Shown here piece after piece: positions 31,635 through 45,500 of a stretch of 64,000 bases of DNA. The notes below the pieces were generated by a model. It made no database searches and was not told the DNA's origin. It saw nothing but the letters and a program-made list of their open reading frames with translations. The number at the start of each line of letters is the position of its first letter. The first letter of the stretch is position 1. Both the position numbers and the translations under genes were made by a program. The DNA comes from Emydura subglobosa (Eukaryota; Chordata; Testudines; Chelidae): NCBI GenBank assembly GCA_007922225.1, contig ML679974.1, positions 3,833,105 through 3,897,104 on the forward strand, given 5' to 3'.

Positions 31635-31815
31635 CTGGGTCCTTTAATCTTCCAGATGTACCATAGTCTCAATGTTTCACTTTAGACAAGTCACAATCAC
31701 TCTGTGCCTCAGTTCTCCATCTATAAAATTGGGATACTACTTCCCAACAAGGGTGATGTTAGGCTAACATCACTTGTGAGGTACACAGATATAAGGGTTA
31801 TGGAGACTGCCTGTG
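31635..31815 (+). mobile_element. CORE-SINE (MIR-like)
   Basis: The + strand holds acaagtcacaatcactctgt, gcctcagttctccatct and ataaaattgggatac, the order found in MIR-like SINEs behind the tRNA-derived head. The copy is diverged and its head is poorly kept. Confidence 0.6.
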
Positions 31816-31819
31816 TGAC

Positions 31820-34800
31820 AATCTGATGATCAGCTCGCCTAGCACTCAGGCACCAGCCTTACCATTTCTGCCAGCCTAGCTCTCCCAGAGGGGCCTCTGA
31901 CCAAGTTCTATGTGGTGGGCATCAATGCCTCCTGAGTACTCCTAAGACTCCCCTTGGAGTTCCACTGCTACAGAGAAGCATGGTATCACCAGGCCTACCC
32001 ACTCCACTGGGTCCCAACCAGGGCTCTAGAGTTTTGTCAAAGGGTCCAGATCAGTTACTGACTTACCTTAAATTACACTTTTCCTTGGTGACTTCCTATC
32101 AGACTGGCGCTCTTAGTTTGGGGCATGGTCACTGAGTGAGTAGAAGTTAATATGATTTTTTCTAGACTTTTGGCAGTCATTTAGGCTTTTTTGTTGCTGT
32201 TAAAAACAAGAGTGCAAGTTTTAGGCTTTTTTGTAAAATTCTCTTTTAAAATCTTATACTGTAAATGAATTAATGAAATATGAAGAAAGCAAAACATGAA
32301 TTTGCCCTCTGTCCATCCTCAGGAAAAACTACAATTAAACATTCACAAAACACTAGAATTAAATAGTTTCATTTATTCACACTATAAAAAAGTGATATTT
32401 GGAAAAGCTGTTTAAAAACAGTGGTACAGTACCAAAAAAAAAAAAAAAAAAGCGCTGAATCAAGACAAATTTGGTCTAAGTTTGGCTTTGATCTAGAGAG
32501 TCCAAAACTCAATATTAGGTTTTCTCATCTATAGAAGACTGCTGCTAATTAGGCTTCTGACTAGGGTAAGCAAGATTAAAACATTTTGGAATGCTAATTA
32601 TGTTCATATGAAAGTATTCCCACCTTTATAAGTGTAGATAATGAAGAGACAGGCTTTAAAATAAATTCCTTATCCAGAAGTAAACTGTATATGTGCATTC
32701 AAAGGGATTGTTGAAGGGCAAGTAAAGAGGAGTTTACTTTTGATTCCCTAGAAGTAAACAACTTTAGAGTGCAGTTAAAATAGATGAAGGGACACTGGTA
32801 ATAGAGTATTTGCATCAATGAAAAAGATAAGTTGTACGTGGATACTTCAAAGTTCTCTTTAGAGTTAAAGCCATGGAGAGTGGTAAATGGCCTAGTGGAA
32901 GACAGATACATGAGGGACCTGAAAATATGTTTGGGAAAAATGAAAAGCTTCAGCAGCCCTATAGCAGCCCAATTAGATGGCAAGCCTAAAGGAAATCCCA
33001 AAGCCACTAACAAACAACTAAACAAGACAATTAATTGCTGGAATTGCTGGATAATAGCCATTTATAGTACGGCATCTATTGTCATTCTTGTCATGTCAAT
33101 TATGCCGCATGATTGTCACAACTGATTTAACCCGTATCTTCCCTATCCCATCCTTCTCTGAAGACACTGAAGAAGTAGTCAAAGAAAGAAAGAAAGAAAG
33201 AAAGAAAAGGGAACGGAAAAGAGAATAGAATAATTAGTTTAAAAAGCAGTGTGTGGTAGATTGAGATATTACTAATCCAGGCCTTTCGCATAATAAAACA
33301 TTACTTCCACTGAGATTCAACTTTGGTGTGTTTGGAGTGTTATGTGAATGGCTGTACTACTGTATTCAGTGCCTTTAACTTTTTTTTTTTTTTTTTTTGG
33401 CATGCAATTCCTTGAATACTCAGATAGTTACCCTGTTCTCAGGCAAGTACTTTGACAAATGGAGATAACATTTTATGGGCAAATTGTAATCCAGTAACAT
33501 TTGCGTGGAGGCTGTCATAGCCTAATTAATTAGGTGCTGGGATTAGCAGGCTTTATTTGAAAAGCTCTGAGAATAGCTCTAGCGGTCTGACAGTTAAGAC
33601 AAGCCACTTTCTTTGCAACAAATAATGTTCCCTACAATTCCCATCTGAAAACAAAGTCCATCCTCACAGGATGATGTGTTGGATGCTGCCCATAAATCCA
33701 ATGCTCAGCCCTTTCAGCAAATATAAGCAATTCAGAGATTAATGCAAAAATATAAATACAGAAATTAATGTCAAAATATAATATAAGGACTGATGTTGGA
33801 GCTACATTATGGTTAAGCTATAGCATACGTAGTATGTGTGGACAGCAGAAGGCTTTTGCTGAAGCAGGTACTGGAAGCATTGTGGCTGACTCAGCTAGAA
33901 CTCCTTTAGGAATGAAGAAGGATGCACCTAGTGGCCAACAAAACACCTTTAACAGTGTTCACACTGTGCCAAACTACCTCATCCCCCATTGGTCAGTGCA
34001 GGAAGAAAGAGACAATATAGTAGCCATGCCTTTTGCCTCTCCCTGTCCCCTTTGGGGTGTTCACTGTCAACACTGCACTTCGACCTTTTTGCTCACAGAA
34101 TGCAAAGATGGGGTTTGTAGGTGGCTCATGTGTAGGGGCAAAGGGGGAGAAGGGAGAAGGAAAAGCTCTATTTCTCCTTTCCATATGCAGGGCCAGTCAA
34201 AAGTGGCCGTTAGTGTCTAATTTAAAAAAAAAGTCAGTGGAACTACTTGCATTTAAAGTTAAGGCTACCATTCTACCCATTCTTCCTCCCACTAACACCA
34301 ACAAAAAGCAGTGCAATTCTATTGGTTTGTGAGTTACTGGCAGTTTATACTGGGATGAGTAAAGTCAAGCCATACAGTCTGTTCTTGACTCATTCTGATG
34401 TGCCCAAATATTGCAGTAGTCTCAGAAATGAATCACAGTGAGAAGCCAAACACTGCAAAGGGATTCCACGTTAGCCCTATGCAATTATATATACCCTGAG
34501 TTGCGTGGAACAGAGCTGTAGGAAAGAACTCAAATGCAGTCCTGCCCTTGAAGAACATTCATGGAAGATTGTGTTGTTGCCTTTCATTTTCTGAGACATT
34601 GAGGGTCCAATAAGTGGTTTGAGGATTCTCTTTTCCTTCCTCAGCAAAACAGTTTCTCTTCAATAATGTTCTTTCTGATGACAGTCTGTACTCTTAACCT
34701 CCCTCAGTTATATGCTGCTGTTAAATAGAAAGATCTCTGGCACAGAGATAAGTTACATACATTAAGGTAGTGCTGTTGAAAAGATGACAATGGGACACCT

Positions 34801-34985
34801 GGAAAAAGTTTATGAGGAATATTGGCAAGAGCAGAAGTTAGGTGTTCAAATAACCCCATTTTCAAGACCCCTTTTCTAAAGGATTTACAAACCCATCATT
34901 ATTTTCCCCTTGCTTCAATGGGTGCTTGGGGATTGGTTCATTCCTAAATGTCACTCTGGAATATGGAAGGCAATTATGTATAGTG
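31820..34985. other. Unassigned DNA with simple repeats
   Basis: No supported gene. Simple repeats: an A run at about 32433-32450, a GAAA tetranucleotide run at 33178-33208 and a T run at 33380-33398. The 150-codon frame at 33768-34220 has no recognisable domain and no sign of splice context. Confidence 0.4.
33178..33208 (+). repeat. (GAAA)n microsatellite
   Basis: About seven consecutive GAAA units. A simple sequence repeat. Confidence 0.95.
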
Positions 34986-34989
34986 TGAT

Positions 34990-35075
34990 AGCTCTTCCAG
35001 GACCCAAGCAGGGATCAGAGCCCCATTGTGTTAAGGGCTATTCAAACAAATATTAAAGAGAAAGTTCTCACTCTA
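34990..35075 (-). mobile_element. SINE tail fragment, reversed
   Basis: The words gcagggatcagagccccatt and gtgttaagggctattcaaac match the reverse of the tail seen at 61300-61455 and within the SINE at 11830. Confidence 0.5.
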
Positions 35076-35079
35076 CTAT

Positions 35080-36305
35080 TTGCATCAACACCTAGCTCCA
35101 CAGATTCTTCAGGGAGAGGAAAGGTTTAAACTTGGTTGGAACTCCATAAGAACTTCTCCAGCAGATGCTGCCCTGACTATACCCTTTCCCCGGCCAGTGG
35201 CACCTACTTACAGAGATTCACTAACCATATGCAGGGTCTTTGCAGTTGCATCACTGCAACCCATTTACAAATAGACCAACCACTAGATGGACTGTGCCAT
35301 AATTTACACCAGTGGAATCCAGCCTACACCAAGATTGAACCAAGCCCTGTATCTCTAATCATAAAAATACACTGACCCATCCATTTCAAAAGGGTTGGTT
35401 TCCATTTTCTTTGCACATCTCTTTTCATATTAGTGCTTAGGCATTTTAGTCAGTAAGATGGTTACTAAACAGGCTGGATTTGCACAACAGAACCCAGTGT
35501 TTAATGCCCAAGGGAAAATTGCTCACCTTGAGGATAATTCGCCTGTCTCTCTCTCTTTGCCTCACAGCCTTGAACAAGTACAACTAGTGATGCCTGGGAG
35601 AGAAGTGGAGCCTTGAAATATATATACTCTAGATTTTAAGGCTCCTTCTCACCCAGGCCTCATTAGTTGTACAGGGTCATTACACTGTATGACCCATAAT
35701 ATTACACAGTGGGAGACTTACCTTCCTCAAACAGAATTTCAGTCTGACACTGTAAAATCCTTACTTTCTTCCACAAGGTGCTTTTATACCTTTTAGAGAG
35801 GAATGTGTTTCTCCATATATTCAAAACAACCTTTCCTGCAGCAAACAAAAACTCCTCAGTAAACTGTACATCCAGTCTAAGTGAAGAAGATCAGTTAAAG
35901 GTATGAGGTAAGTAATGGAAAGGAAATAGACAGAGGAAGCAAAGGCACTGCACCAGTGGTGCAAACTAAAAAGGAAAATAAAACAATGCTAGTGTTTCAG
36001 GGACTGATTGGATTCCACAGTTGAACCTAATTAATTGGCATCCTAGTGTCCAGGTGAATTGCCAGAGACCCAATTCAGTGTAGTACATTTCCATGAGCCT
36101 AATCAACAGGTAAATTGTACACCTTGTCTATATCAAAACACAAATACCTAGTGATGTGTCTTTGAGCCTAGTGCAGGAATTAAGAGGTATGAATAGATAT
36201 TTACCCATGTAAATTCTCTTTCCTCTTCAGTCCTTTGTTCTTTCATCCTGTTTCCTATTATGTTCAAATTAAGTATGTTAACCTTACCACAGCACTTCAA
36301 AAATG
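35080..36305. other. Unassigned DNA
   Basis: No gene or repeat that I can support. Confidence 0.4.
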
Positions 36306-36310
36306 AATTG

Positions 36311-36420
36311 AACCCTCAGTTCAGCAAGATTCTTAAGCACGTGAGAACTCCCAGTGAAGTCACTGGGACTACATGTGCTTAAAGTTAGGCCCTTGCTTAA
36401 ATGCCTTGCTGAAGCAGGAC
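36311..36420. repeat. Fold-back repeat of the cttaagcac family
   Basis: The left arm has cagttcagcaag and cttaagcacgtgag; the right arm has acatgtgcttaaag and ccttgctgaagcagg, their inverse. The centre, cccagtgaagtcactggga, is itself nearly palindromic. The best-preserved member of the group in this window. Confidence 0.75.
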
Positions 36421-36544
36421 TTTAATTGTTTTAAAAATTAGCGCTGAATAATGAATTAAAGAAATAAAAGCAAGAATACATCAGCAAAATGTATCTCCGG
36501 GACTCTGCTCATTGAAATAAATTATGTAATTGACAGTAATTTAT

Positions 36545-37955
36545 CAATTAATTAAACAATAATAAGTCACCAGGACCAGATGGTATCCACCCAAGAGTTC
36601 AGAAGGAACTCAAATGTGAATTTGGAGAACTATTTCTGTACCAGATGACTGGAGGATAGCTAGTGTTGTGCCAATTTTTTTTTAAAAGGCTCCAGAGGTG
36701 ATCCCAGCACTTACAGGCAGGTAACCCTAACTTCAGTACCAGACAAATTGTTTGAAACTATAGTAAAGAACAGAGTTATCCAATACATAATAAGTGGTCA
36801 TGGGATAAGACAGATGGGTCATCCTGTCCTGGAACAGTAATTGGTTAAAAGATAGGAAGCAAAGTGTTAGAATAAATGGCCAGTTTTCAGAATGGAGAGA
36901 GGAGAATAGTGGTCACCCCCAAGGGTCTATACCTGGGCCAGTACTATTCAATGTATTCATAAATAATCTGGAAAAAGGGGTAAACAGTGAGGAGGCAAAA
37001 TGTGCAGATGATACAAAACTATTAAGATAGTTAAGTCCAAAACAGACTGCAAAGAGTTACAAGGGGATCTCAACAAAATGGCAGATGAAATTCATTGTTG
37101 ATTAGTGCAAAATAATGCACATGGGAAACATAATCCCAACTATACACATAAAATAATGGGGTCTATATTAGCTGTTACCACTCAAGAAAGAGACCTTGGT
37201 GTCATTGGGGATAGTTTTCTGAAACATCCAGTCAATGTGCAGTGGCAGTCAAAAAAGCTAACAGAATGCTGGGAATCATTAGGAAAGGCATAGAGAATAA
37301 GATAGAAAATATTGTATTGCCTCTTTATAAATCCATGGTATATCCATATCTTGAGTACTGTATGCAGATCTGGTCACCCCAGCTGAAAAAAGATATATTG
37401 GAATTGGAAAAGGTATAGAAAAGGGCAACTAAAATGATTAGGGGTATGGAAACGCTTCCATATGATGAGAGATTAATAAGACCAGGACTTTTCAGCTTGG
37501 AAAAAGAGACGACTAAGGAGGGACATGACAGAGGTCTATAAAATCATGACTGATGTGGAGAAAGTAAATAAGGAAGTGTTATTTACTCCTTCTAGGGGTC
37601 ACCAAATGAAATTAATAGACAGCAGGTTTAAAACGAACAAAAGGAAGTATTTCTTCACACAATGCACAATCAACCTGTGAAACTTGTTGCCACAGGATGT
37701 TGTGAAGGTCGAGACCATAACGGGATTCAAAAGAGAACTAGATAAGTTCATGGAGGATAGGTCCATCAATGATTATTAGCCAGGATTGCTGTTTGCCAGA
37801 GGCTGGAAATCGCCAAAGGGATGGATCACTTGATGATTACCTGTTCTATTCATTCCCTTTGAAACACCTGGCATTGGCCACTGTCGGAAGACAGGATACT
37901 TCATACTAGACGGACCATTGGTCTGACCCAGTATGGCCAGTCTCATGTTCTTACA
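36545..37955 (+). pseudogene. CR1 LINE, RT domain to 3' end (5'-truncated)
   Basis: A long CR1 copy, close over its whole length to the CR1 sequence I recall from turtles. It starts within the RT at caccaggaccagatggtatc (SPGPDGIHP). It goes on through QGSIPGPVLFNVFINNLEKG and a catalytic box CADDTKL at 37001-37021 (the usual FADD with F to C; both Asp kept). An internal deletion near 36780-36850 removes part of the palm region. Further on lie the C-terminal ORF blocks and a 3' UTR-like end ggtctgacccagtatggcc at 37919-37937. CR1 enzymes copy their own RNA at a nicked target. Several stops and frameshifts mean it is inactive. Confidence 0.9.
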
Positions 37956-37959
37956 TATA

Positions 37960-38910
37960 CGGTTTCTGTTTCTAATGAGCATATATCAAATCACTAACAG
38001 TCCCAGACTAGGAAGAGGCATCTCGTATGGGCTAGTTATGCCATAATTGTTCACTATGGCACTTCATGATCCTTAGCACTATCAGAGTGGACTACTGGTC
38101 CTTTCTGCCATGGCAGTACCTATGCACTTATTTAAGAGGTTTCTGCAATATTTTTAGACAAGCATGTAGTTCTATGTCCTTTCATAACAGGCCTAATTAT
38201 TATCCAAATCTCAGATAAGACTGACAGATCTGGTTCCAGATGGTATAAAATGGCTTTAAAAAGAATAGTAAAAGGAGTATACATCTTTTTAAAGGTCATC
38301 TGACACAGATGTCTCATCTGAGTGTCTTGGAGAGAGAATCCTTCTATATGTCCTATTGCTAATACTCACTCTATTGATTTAGTATACACCACCAGTGTGG
38401 GAAACTCACATAGTAACAAGACTAGTTGAATCTTTTTCTTCTATACTGGTGCCAAAGCTCATAGTCTAGGCTTCACAGGAAAGCACAGAAAGTTACTTGG
38501 TTCCTATCATAGCTCTGTAGCATTCAAGACATGGAACCCCCATACTTGAAATCAACATTTTTGAACTAGTAGCTCTTTGGGGTTAGCTCCTAGTTTGAGC
38601 TAGCTGTAGCAATTCCTTTCCTGAAGTGAATGCCAGAAAGCGACTGTCAGACAAAATAGTAATTCTGCAATTTGGTTGTCTAGACTTTTGCCAATCATAT
38701 TCAAAAAAGGGAGCAAGGAGACTGCCTAAAGGTCTGTTCTGTCTAGGTGTAACACACACTTGTACAGAGACCCAACACAAGGCCTATGCACCACTTCAGC
38801 TCTAAGGCATACTATTGTATCATATTGTTGGAAGCCCAGTAAAATTTGAGTTGCTTGACCACTATCCTACAGGCCTAGCATAGCTTCAGTTGCTTGCTTA
38901 GCTATTCTGA
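37960..38910. other. Unassigned DNA
   Basis: No gene, terminal repeats or repeat family that I can support. Confidence 0.4.
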
Positions 38911-38914
38911 CCCC

Positions 38915-39574
38915 TGTAGCATGATATCTTCCAGTTGGCAAAGATTGAACAGATGTCTCAGTTTCTGCATAGATATCTCATTTTCTGCATAGCACGGCAC
39001 ATAATAAGACAAAATATAAATACTGTATGCTTGCAGCTGCACACAGATAGCGGTGATGGGAACAACAAGTTATCCTTGAAAGTTTGGGGGTACACTGTTT
39101 TATTGGCAAGGGGCATACTTTTACTCCGCCCCCTCCTATCACCAGATGTTATTTTGACAACCCCAATATTATGGTGAGAATGGAATGTAGTTAAGGGTGG
39201 AAACCCAATGTTGGTAATTACTATATATAATAATGAGAGAGAGAGATAATTAGGTGAAGGTTGTTTATGGAAGGGTATAAGTAGTAACCACTTAGACAAA
39301 GGGGGGAGCTCCATCAACACCTGATTCTGCAGGAGGTGCTGCTGGTTGGACCAGAGGATCCACCGACTCCCTGGCGCGGCCCCTGAAGAAAGCCGTTCCT
39401 GTATACAGCCTTCTGAGTAACAGCTTAGCTCTCCAGGCTTAGTGAGTAAGATATATTGTAGTTAATTTTAGGCTTTGTATCTAACTAGTATATTTATAGA
39501 AAACCTTGAACATTAAACCTTATTGATCTGCAAATCGGGCGTACCATGTCTCACTGGTATCTACACTGGTCACA
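38915..39574 (+). mobile_element. Probable solo LTR
   Basis: The block may begin at TGTAGC (38915) and end at TCACA (39574), as LTRs begin TG and end CA. Inside and in proper order are a TATA-like box (tataag, 39276-39281) and a polyadenylation signal attaaa (39512-39517) some 235 bases later, near the 3' end. No coding frame, primer site or second LTR is visible near it, which suggests a solo LTR. No target duplication was found at these tentative ends, so both boundaries and the class remain provisional. Confidence 0.45.
39276..39281 (+). promoter_or_regulatory. TATA-like box in the probable LTR
   Basis: The hexamer tataag lies about 235 bases upstream of attaaa. Meaningful only if the LTR call is right. 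Confidence 0.35.
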
Positions 39575-39579
39575 AAGTG

Positions 39580-42500
39580 TCCAGAATCAACAATATCACT
39601 CTTATCTAAAACTTCAGGAAGTACAGAACTAAATGACCAATTAAAATGCACCATAATTTACAGTGTACTGCACCTCCCGAAAGTAGTAAACTGTAAGCAT
39701 ATTTTAAATACTAGATTAGCATATACAATTATTGGAATCAAAACTGAACAAACAAAAATAAAATATAAAACCTATAGTTAAAGAATACGGAGAGTAAATT
39801 AATATGATATACCATATACTGTACTACAAGCAAGGATGCAAAACAGTGAATCTAGTTCTTTCTTTCAAGGCATTGAATGCAAAAAATAAATATCAATATT
39901 CTGTTAGGTGAAAAAATATTGGTAACCATCAGCCATACACTCTCAACCTGAAAGTTGTCGAAGGTTTTAAGTGTACTCAGATTTTCTTTACTACTTGGCT
40001 GCTATAGAGAAGAAAATTATTCCTTCAACATATTGAAAAAAGAGCAGTCAGTAAGCAATAAAGTCGTATTGATTATTATTGATCCTGATGAACATGTTAG
40101 AGTGGTGCTATAATGGAGTTTCTTACCCTCCAGGCAGAAGTCAGAGAGGTATTTCCCTCTTCCCTCCCTCCACCCTTCAAAAAAGTATTCTTTGACTTGA
40201 TTTTCATTTCAACATAGAGAATATATTCTAAAAAATATCCATGTTATTGATTACATTTTAGACATCTAAAAAATCAATCAAAAGTGCCATTTACTAGGCT
40301 TTCCATCACTGATATGGATGTTCAATAACATGTACTTTTGGTAACTAGAATCATCAACTACAGACAGTTCAAATTATGAATACTTTGAGTTTGAGAAGAG
40401 ATTTATTCTTAATGCCTGGTTTTCACAAAAAGTTCTAAACTTAAAATGGCCTATTTATACTCAGTGCATAAGGCTGCCTTTCCTCTCTGCAGCCACTTCC
40501 CTATAAGGAGGGGCAAAGGCTCCTGTGCAAACATACAAGAGGAGAGGAGAAAGTTCCCTGCATCCTCCCAGCATCATGCAAGCTACTATCTATTTCACTC
40601 TTGTTTCTCTGTTGATTGCTTTATTTTTAACTAAAACAACACACACAAAATCAGTGTTTCCTATCACAAATGGCATCCCTGCAGCGCAACAAAATGCAAT
40701 CCTTGCATCACGTTACTGCTGCTGCTGCTGAGCACAAAGAGCAGATTATGTATATTCGCCAACCAGAACAGATGCTACGTACATAAGATATCATGGATGG
40801 TTGGATAGTCTCTCCCAAGAATCAACAGGAAATAAAACGCACAAAAAGGAAGGGAAATGAAACACAGCAGCAAATTTTACTATTATGGTCAACCCATTCT
40901 TCATTTGCCACGGTCAAATGGAATCATCCATTATAATTTTTGAAAGCCACTTACATTACAGGGATAACACAACATTTTACTCAATGTAGTACAAAGATGG
41001 TATCTTTTTTTAATTCATTGGGGAAGACTGAATAATCCCACATGCTACAGAAATTATTCTTTTCTGCTTCTTGCAACATAGTACAAAGCAGGTGTTTCTT
41101 CTTTACTGACTTGTTCCCAGTAGATTTTCTAGTGAAATCATTTTACATAATCAGATCCACAATGATTTTAATATAAGATACAGTTGGTTTAAATTACATG
41201 AGTCAACATTTAAAACTACTTTTCTATTAAAATATGTGCATGAGTCTCAAAAGAGAGGTGATTTAAGACCTGATTCTGCAAGCTGCTCTCCACGGGTAGC
41301 ATCTCCACCCTCAACACTTTTACAGAACATTATTGGCTCCAAAGCTCAGAAGGAAGGGAAACAATATAACAAGGGACACAGATTTATGGAACAGGTGCCT
41401 CACTGAGATTGCACCTGAAGACCTGGGTTAAAATCTGTTTTACATTACAAACAAAATGTAGTAGGCGGTCTCAGCCTAGGATTTAACGTCTATGGCATAA
41501 ATTCTGCCAACCATTCCATGCAGATGGACTCCTAATTGGCTTCAATGAAGTTTCAGAGGGGAGCAGGGATTCACCCATGTGGAGCAGCTTGCAAGATGAA
41601 TGCCATAACTGTAGGCTGAGACCAACAGACTCATCTCACTTGTGGTCTAAATCAGACTTTAACACAGGTCTCCAGGAATTAATGGTTAATGCACTGTCTC
41701 ACTGAAGCACCTAATCCATATTAGATGATCCCTGTTAGGTTATTTTGCTTCTTTTTAGTAATAAACATCCAGTTTTGTGCCTTCTGCCAAGTAACATCTT
41801 ATTTCTGTGCATATTAAATACAGTCTAGGAAAGTAATTAAATTCAAAGACATTTTTCCTAGTTAAGAAACTAGTGTCCCCACTGTGCTAGATCCAAAAAA
41901 CCCACCTAATACAAACTTCAAAGTAACATTCAGTACAGAATATTAGCACTAAGGCCCTCTTAATATTTATGTTAATAGGGTAACTTAAGAAAGAGTTAAC
42001 ATTAAAAATTAATATTAAAAAAATATGCTGTCTACTGAACTAATATATGTGGATAAGGTAACATCTGCTACCTTGTTTATGACAAAATGTGTCAAACATT
42101 AGATATGCCAGCATTCATGCACATGTTCTGATGGAAGTTGGAGAATTTGATATTATTCTACATGCAGAAAATAAGAATATTTTTAACTGTGCTGTGGCAA
42201 AAGAATCTCAGAGCTGGGAATGCTGCAGAAAGAGAAAAGGTTTCTTTTTAATGAAAAATGTTCTACCCTTCTCATAGCTGATTCTAATACGTTGCTACAG
42301 AACTCTTCTTTTAACGGAGGTTTTTGGGAGACACAGGAGGGATGAAATAGTTTGGAAGAAGCTATGGGCTAGACTGTGCCTTTAGGCACTGCCCTGAACA
42401 AAGAGTGGTGTGTAAACTGCATCACCCTAGAATTAGCCCTTGATACACACAAGTCACAGGTTTTGATGCTGGGCTTCCTCCTTGCTCCAAGTAGGTGTGG

Positions 42501-45500
42501 GAAGGGTAATAATTTGTTGCTGAAGTAGACTAGCAGAAAATCCTGACACTCTCAGTTCAGCTGTGCTGGTCCATGTGGAAAGGGCAGAGTCAAGGCTCCA
42601 CCTATTCTCTGCCTCTCCCCAACCTCTTGCTCTGCAGAGGGTGTATGCAGACACGTATGTCCCAATGCCTCAGTCCCAATGGCCAGAAGTCTGCCAAGGG
42701 ATCTAAGAGAAGTTCTCAATCCCTAATATAGGTTTTGATTTGGACTACATGACCTAACAGTCCCAGCCTACAAGGTGTTGAACACCCTGTATTCTCATTG
42801 ATTTCACCGAGTGCATTTGAACCCTTTAGAACATAAAAATGCTCCTAGTCAATAGTCATGTCCTTAATGCATTTAGTTATCCTGTCCTGACAACCCAGTT
42901 CCAGTATCAGTTTGCCTTATGTTTAAGGAGCACTATTATTCACACATTTAAGTTATATTAGAGATAGGGAAAGCTACCTTTGGGTATAAGTGAGGAACAC
43001 ACCTTTGGTCTCAAGACAAACATGCATACAATCCAAAGAAGATTATATGCATGTTGTGGAGAATGAGGGAAATATCTGTATTATTTTGTGTGAATATTCT
43101 GTATGCGGCCATTTACCTGCCTGATATCATTTTGTGTGATCACAGAATTAAATCAAAAGAGGCTGTGACAGAAAACCAAGTAGGAAACAGTACAATTAAA
43201 GAGATACTTTTAGGGAAAGTATCCAGGGGATTTAAGGGAAAACAGGGGAGCTATTAATTGGGAAATACTCATCAGCATGGCCAAAGCCAGGCTGTCAGGT
43301 TTATTTTTCCCAGGCTCAAACTTAAGATCAGGAAAATGAAACCATTAAAAACCACTGCCTAGAAAGAAAGGGTGGGGGTGAGTGGGCAGCAGTTGCTGGG
43401 TGAGGAAGACACTGCAGGAGAATCAGAGAGAGAGAAAGGCAGAGAATGCTGTAGGGACCGTCTCTCCTCCTCCAGAAGTATGGATGTCTGACCTGAGCAG
43501 AACTTACTTCAACTTTATCCTTTGGCTGCAAATTTTGGTAAGACATGCTCTGTAGGCCTTTTGTTGTTCTAACTTACTTCTTGGAATGCTATGTACCTGG
43601 AGAGGGAAGAGGGTCTAAATCACAGCTCATCCTGTAACCATGACACACGTACCGTAGAATACTCAGACAAACATTCATTGGAGTAGATTGTACAGCTAAG
43701 TCTGGAAACCTTGCCAAGTCCAGATCAAACATTTGATGAGAGCTTGGACCAAACTCTGCGTTTGTCCATTCGTGTCAGTAATTCAGTAGTTTGGTTTGAC
43801 TGAATTTCACTTTTAATTCACAATAATGAATTTACAAAACCCTGAAAGGCAATAAAAAGATCATTTACTTCCTGGTTGTTTATTTGTATCTTTTAAGATA
43901 ATCATTAAAAGTAGTCTTCAGGACTGCCAATGCAGATCATTGTTTTGATTTTAGTTGTCTTAGAGTTACTATCTCAACTCTGATTTAGCTTATGAACCAA
44001 TTTAAAAAAAATAAATATGACTCATGAGACTCTCTCACTTTATACAGGCAGGAAAAAAGATATTGAAGACAGTTCACTAAAATACTTTCCCATATAAATT
44101 ACATTTACCGATAGCTATGGGACTCTCCCATGAGGATTGAAAGTGGATATAATCTTTAATGCCTCCAGGACAAAATCCAAAACCCATCACTTTGCTTTCC
44201 AATAATGGTAAACAATAAAAATTTTATTTAAAAATAATCCCTCTTCTGGAGCAGGGAAAGGGAACATGTTAAATACACCCTATGTTTAGCTGAGCTGCTG
44301 GAATCATCAACTTCTGAAAGATACTCAGATACTAAAGAGAGGAGCATAATATAAATGAAATGGACAAATATGGATGTGGCGAAGTGCAAATTTGTTTACA
44401 AGATCCATGTGCAAAAATAACTATTTTTGAAGTTTTTGAACTATTTTTAAGGCACCTTGTCATAGGGCATGCCTGCCCTGCGGAGTTAATGTGGCACTGC
44501 ATGGCCTCTCTGCTTCAATTTCCCTTCTCAGGAAGCCAGTAATTTCATTTCAGACATACTTGACTCAATAATACCCTCCTTATGGCTTGTTTATTACAAA
44601 ACCTCATTCAATAGAGGCCATAACAATAAGTCCCAAATATACACAAGGTGCTTCTGGCTTTCAGGGTTCCTCCAAAGCTTACCCTCTAGGCTCTGTTCCC
44701 AGCTCCCTCAGGAGTCTTTCTCAGACTTTCTCTCTCTCTCTCTTTATGGCAGGAGTCCCAGCTCTCCTCTTGTTGCTTCGTAGTTCAAACAAATGTTGTC
44801 CCTCCATTTACCAGAAGTGCCCAGCTCTCTTCCTAGAGCTGGGTTGCAATTTAACTCCCTCAGCTGACCCCACTTAGTTCTCAGACTCAGAGGGCTTTGT
44901 GGCCTTCTCCTGCTGCTGTCTGCTCCCTGCTAAGTCAGGGCCCTGCAGGAGCCTTCTTGGTCCATGAACTGTCTACAGGTATCTGCCCTCCTATGGGGAG
45001 GAGGCAGCATTCATATTGCTGATCCTTCCCTCAGCTCTCTCTCTATCTGGGTGAAAAGGGAGCCCTGCCCCCATCCTCTCTGCAAGGCTCCAAGTTTCAG
45101 GCCCTTAAAGATACAGTAACAAGATTCTAGCTAAGTGCTACTTCTTCCCAGGATACTTTCCCTCTCTCCCCATATCTCCTCAGGATTTGTGTATGAGACC
45201 ACCCCAAACTCTAAAAGGGCCATGCCATGTGATGGGGAAGACTAAACAGTATGCAGTACTGCCTTTATGGGATAAACTACCCCATCATACACTTTAACTG
45301 TACATAGTGTTGTACACTGGGTGAGTTAGATTAAAACAATAATAAAGTCTCTACCTCTTCAAGTTTACCATCTGAGGATACTAGTACAGTAGAGTACAAA
45401 CATAAATAGCAATATTACCTTCTTGCTATCCAACTGGATCAATAACTATCATTTCCACTTCATTGCCCATTTTTTTTGCAGTATGTGGAAGGAACATCTT

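Noticed and set aside
32699..33061. Open frame of 120 codons (-) with hydrophobic stretches
   Set aside because: It has a possible hydrophobic start but no family features; AT-rich chance frames often look hydrophobic.
33768..34220. Open frame of 150 codons (+)
   Set aside because: No recognisable domain, no signal peptide, and composition like the surrounding DNA. A host exon cannot be excluded but nothing supports it.
44590..45220. Pyrimidine-rich block, possible reversed LTR
   Set aside because: No pair of ends, promoter or target duplication could be shown. Kept only as a remark in the unassigned stretch.
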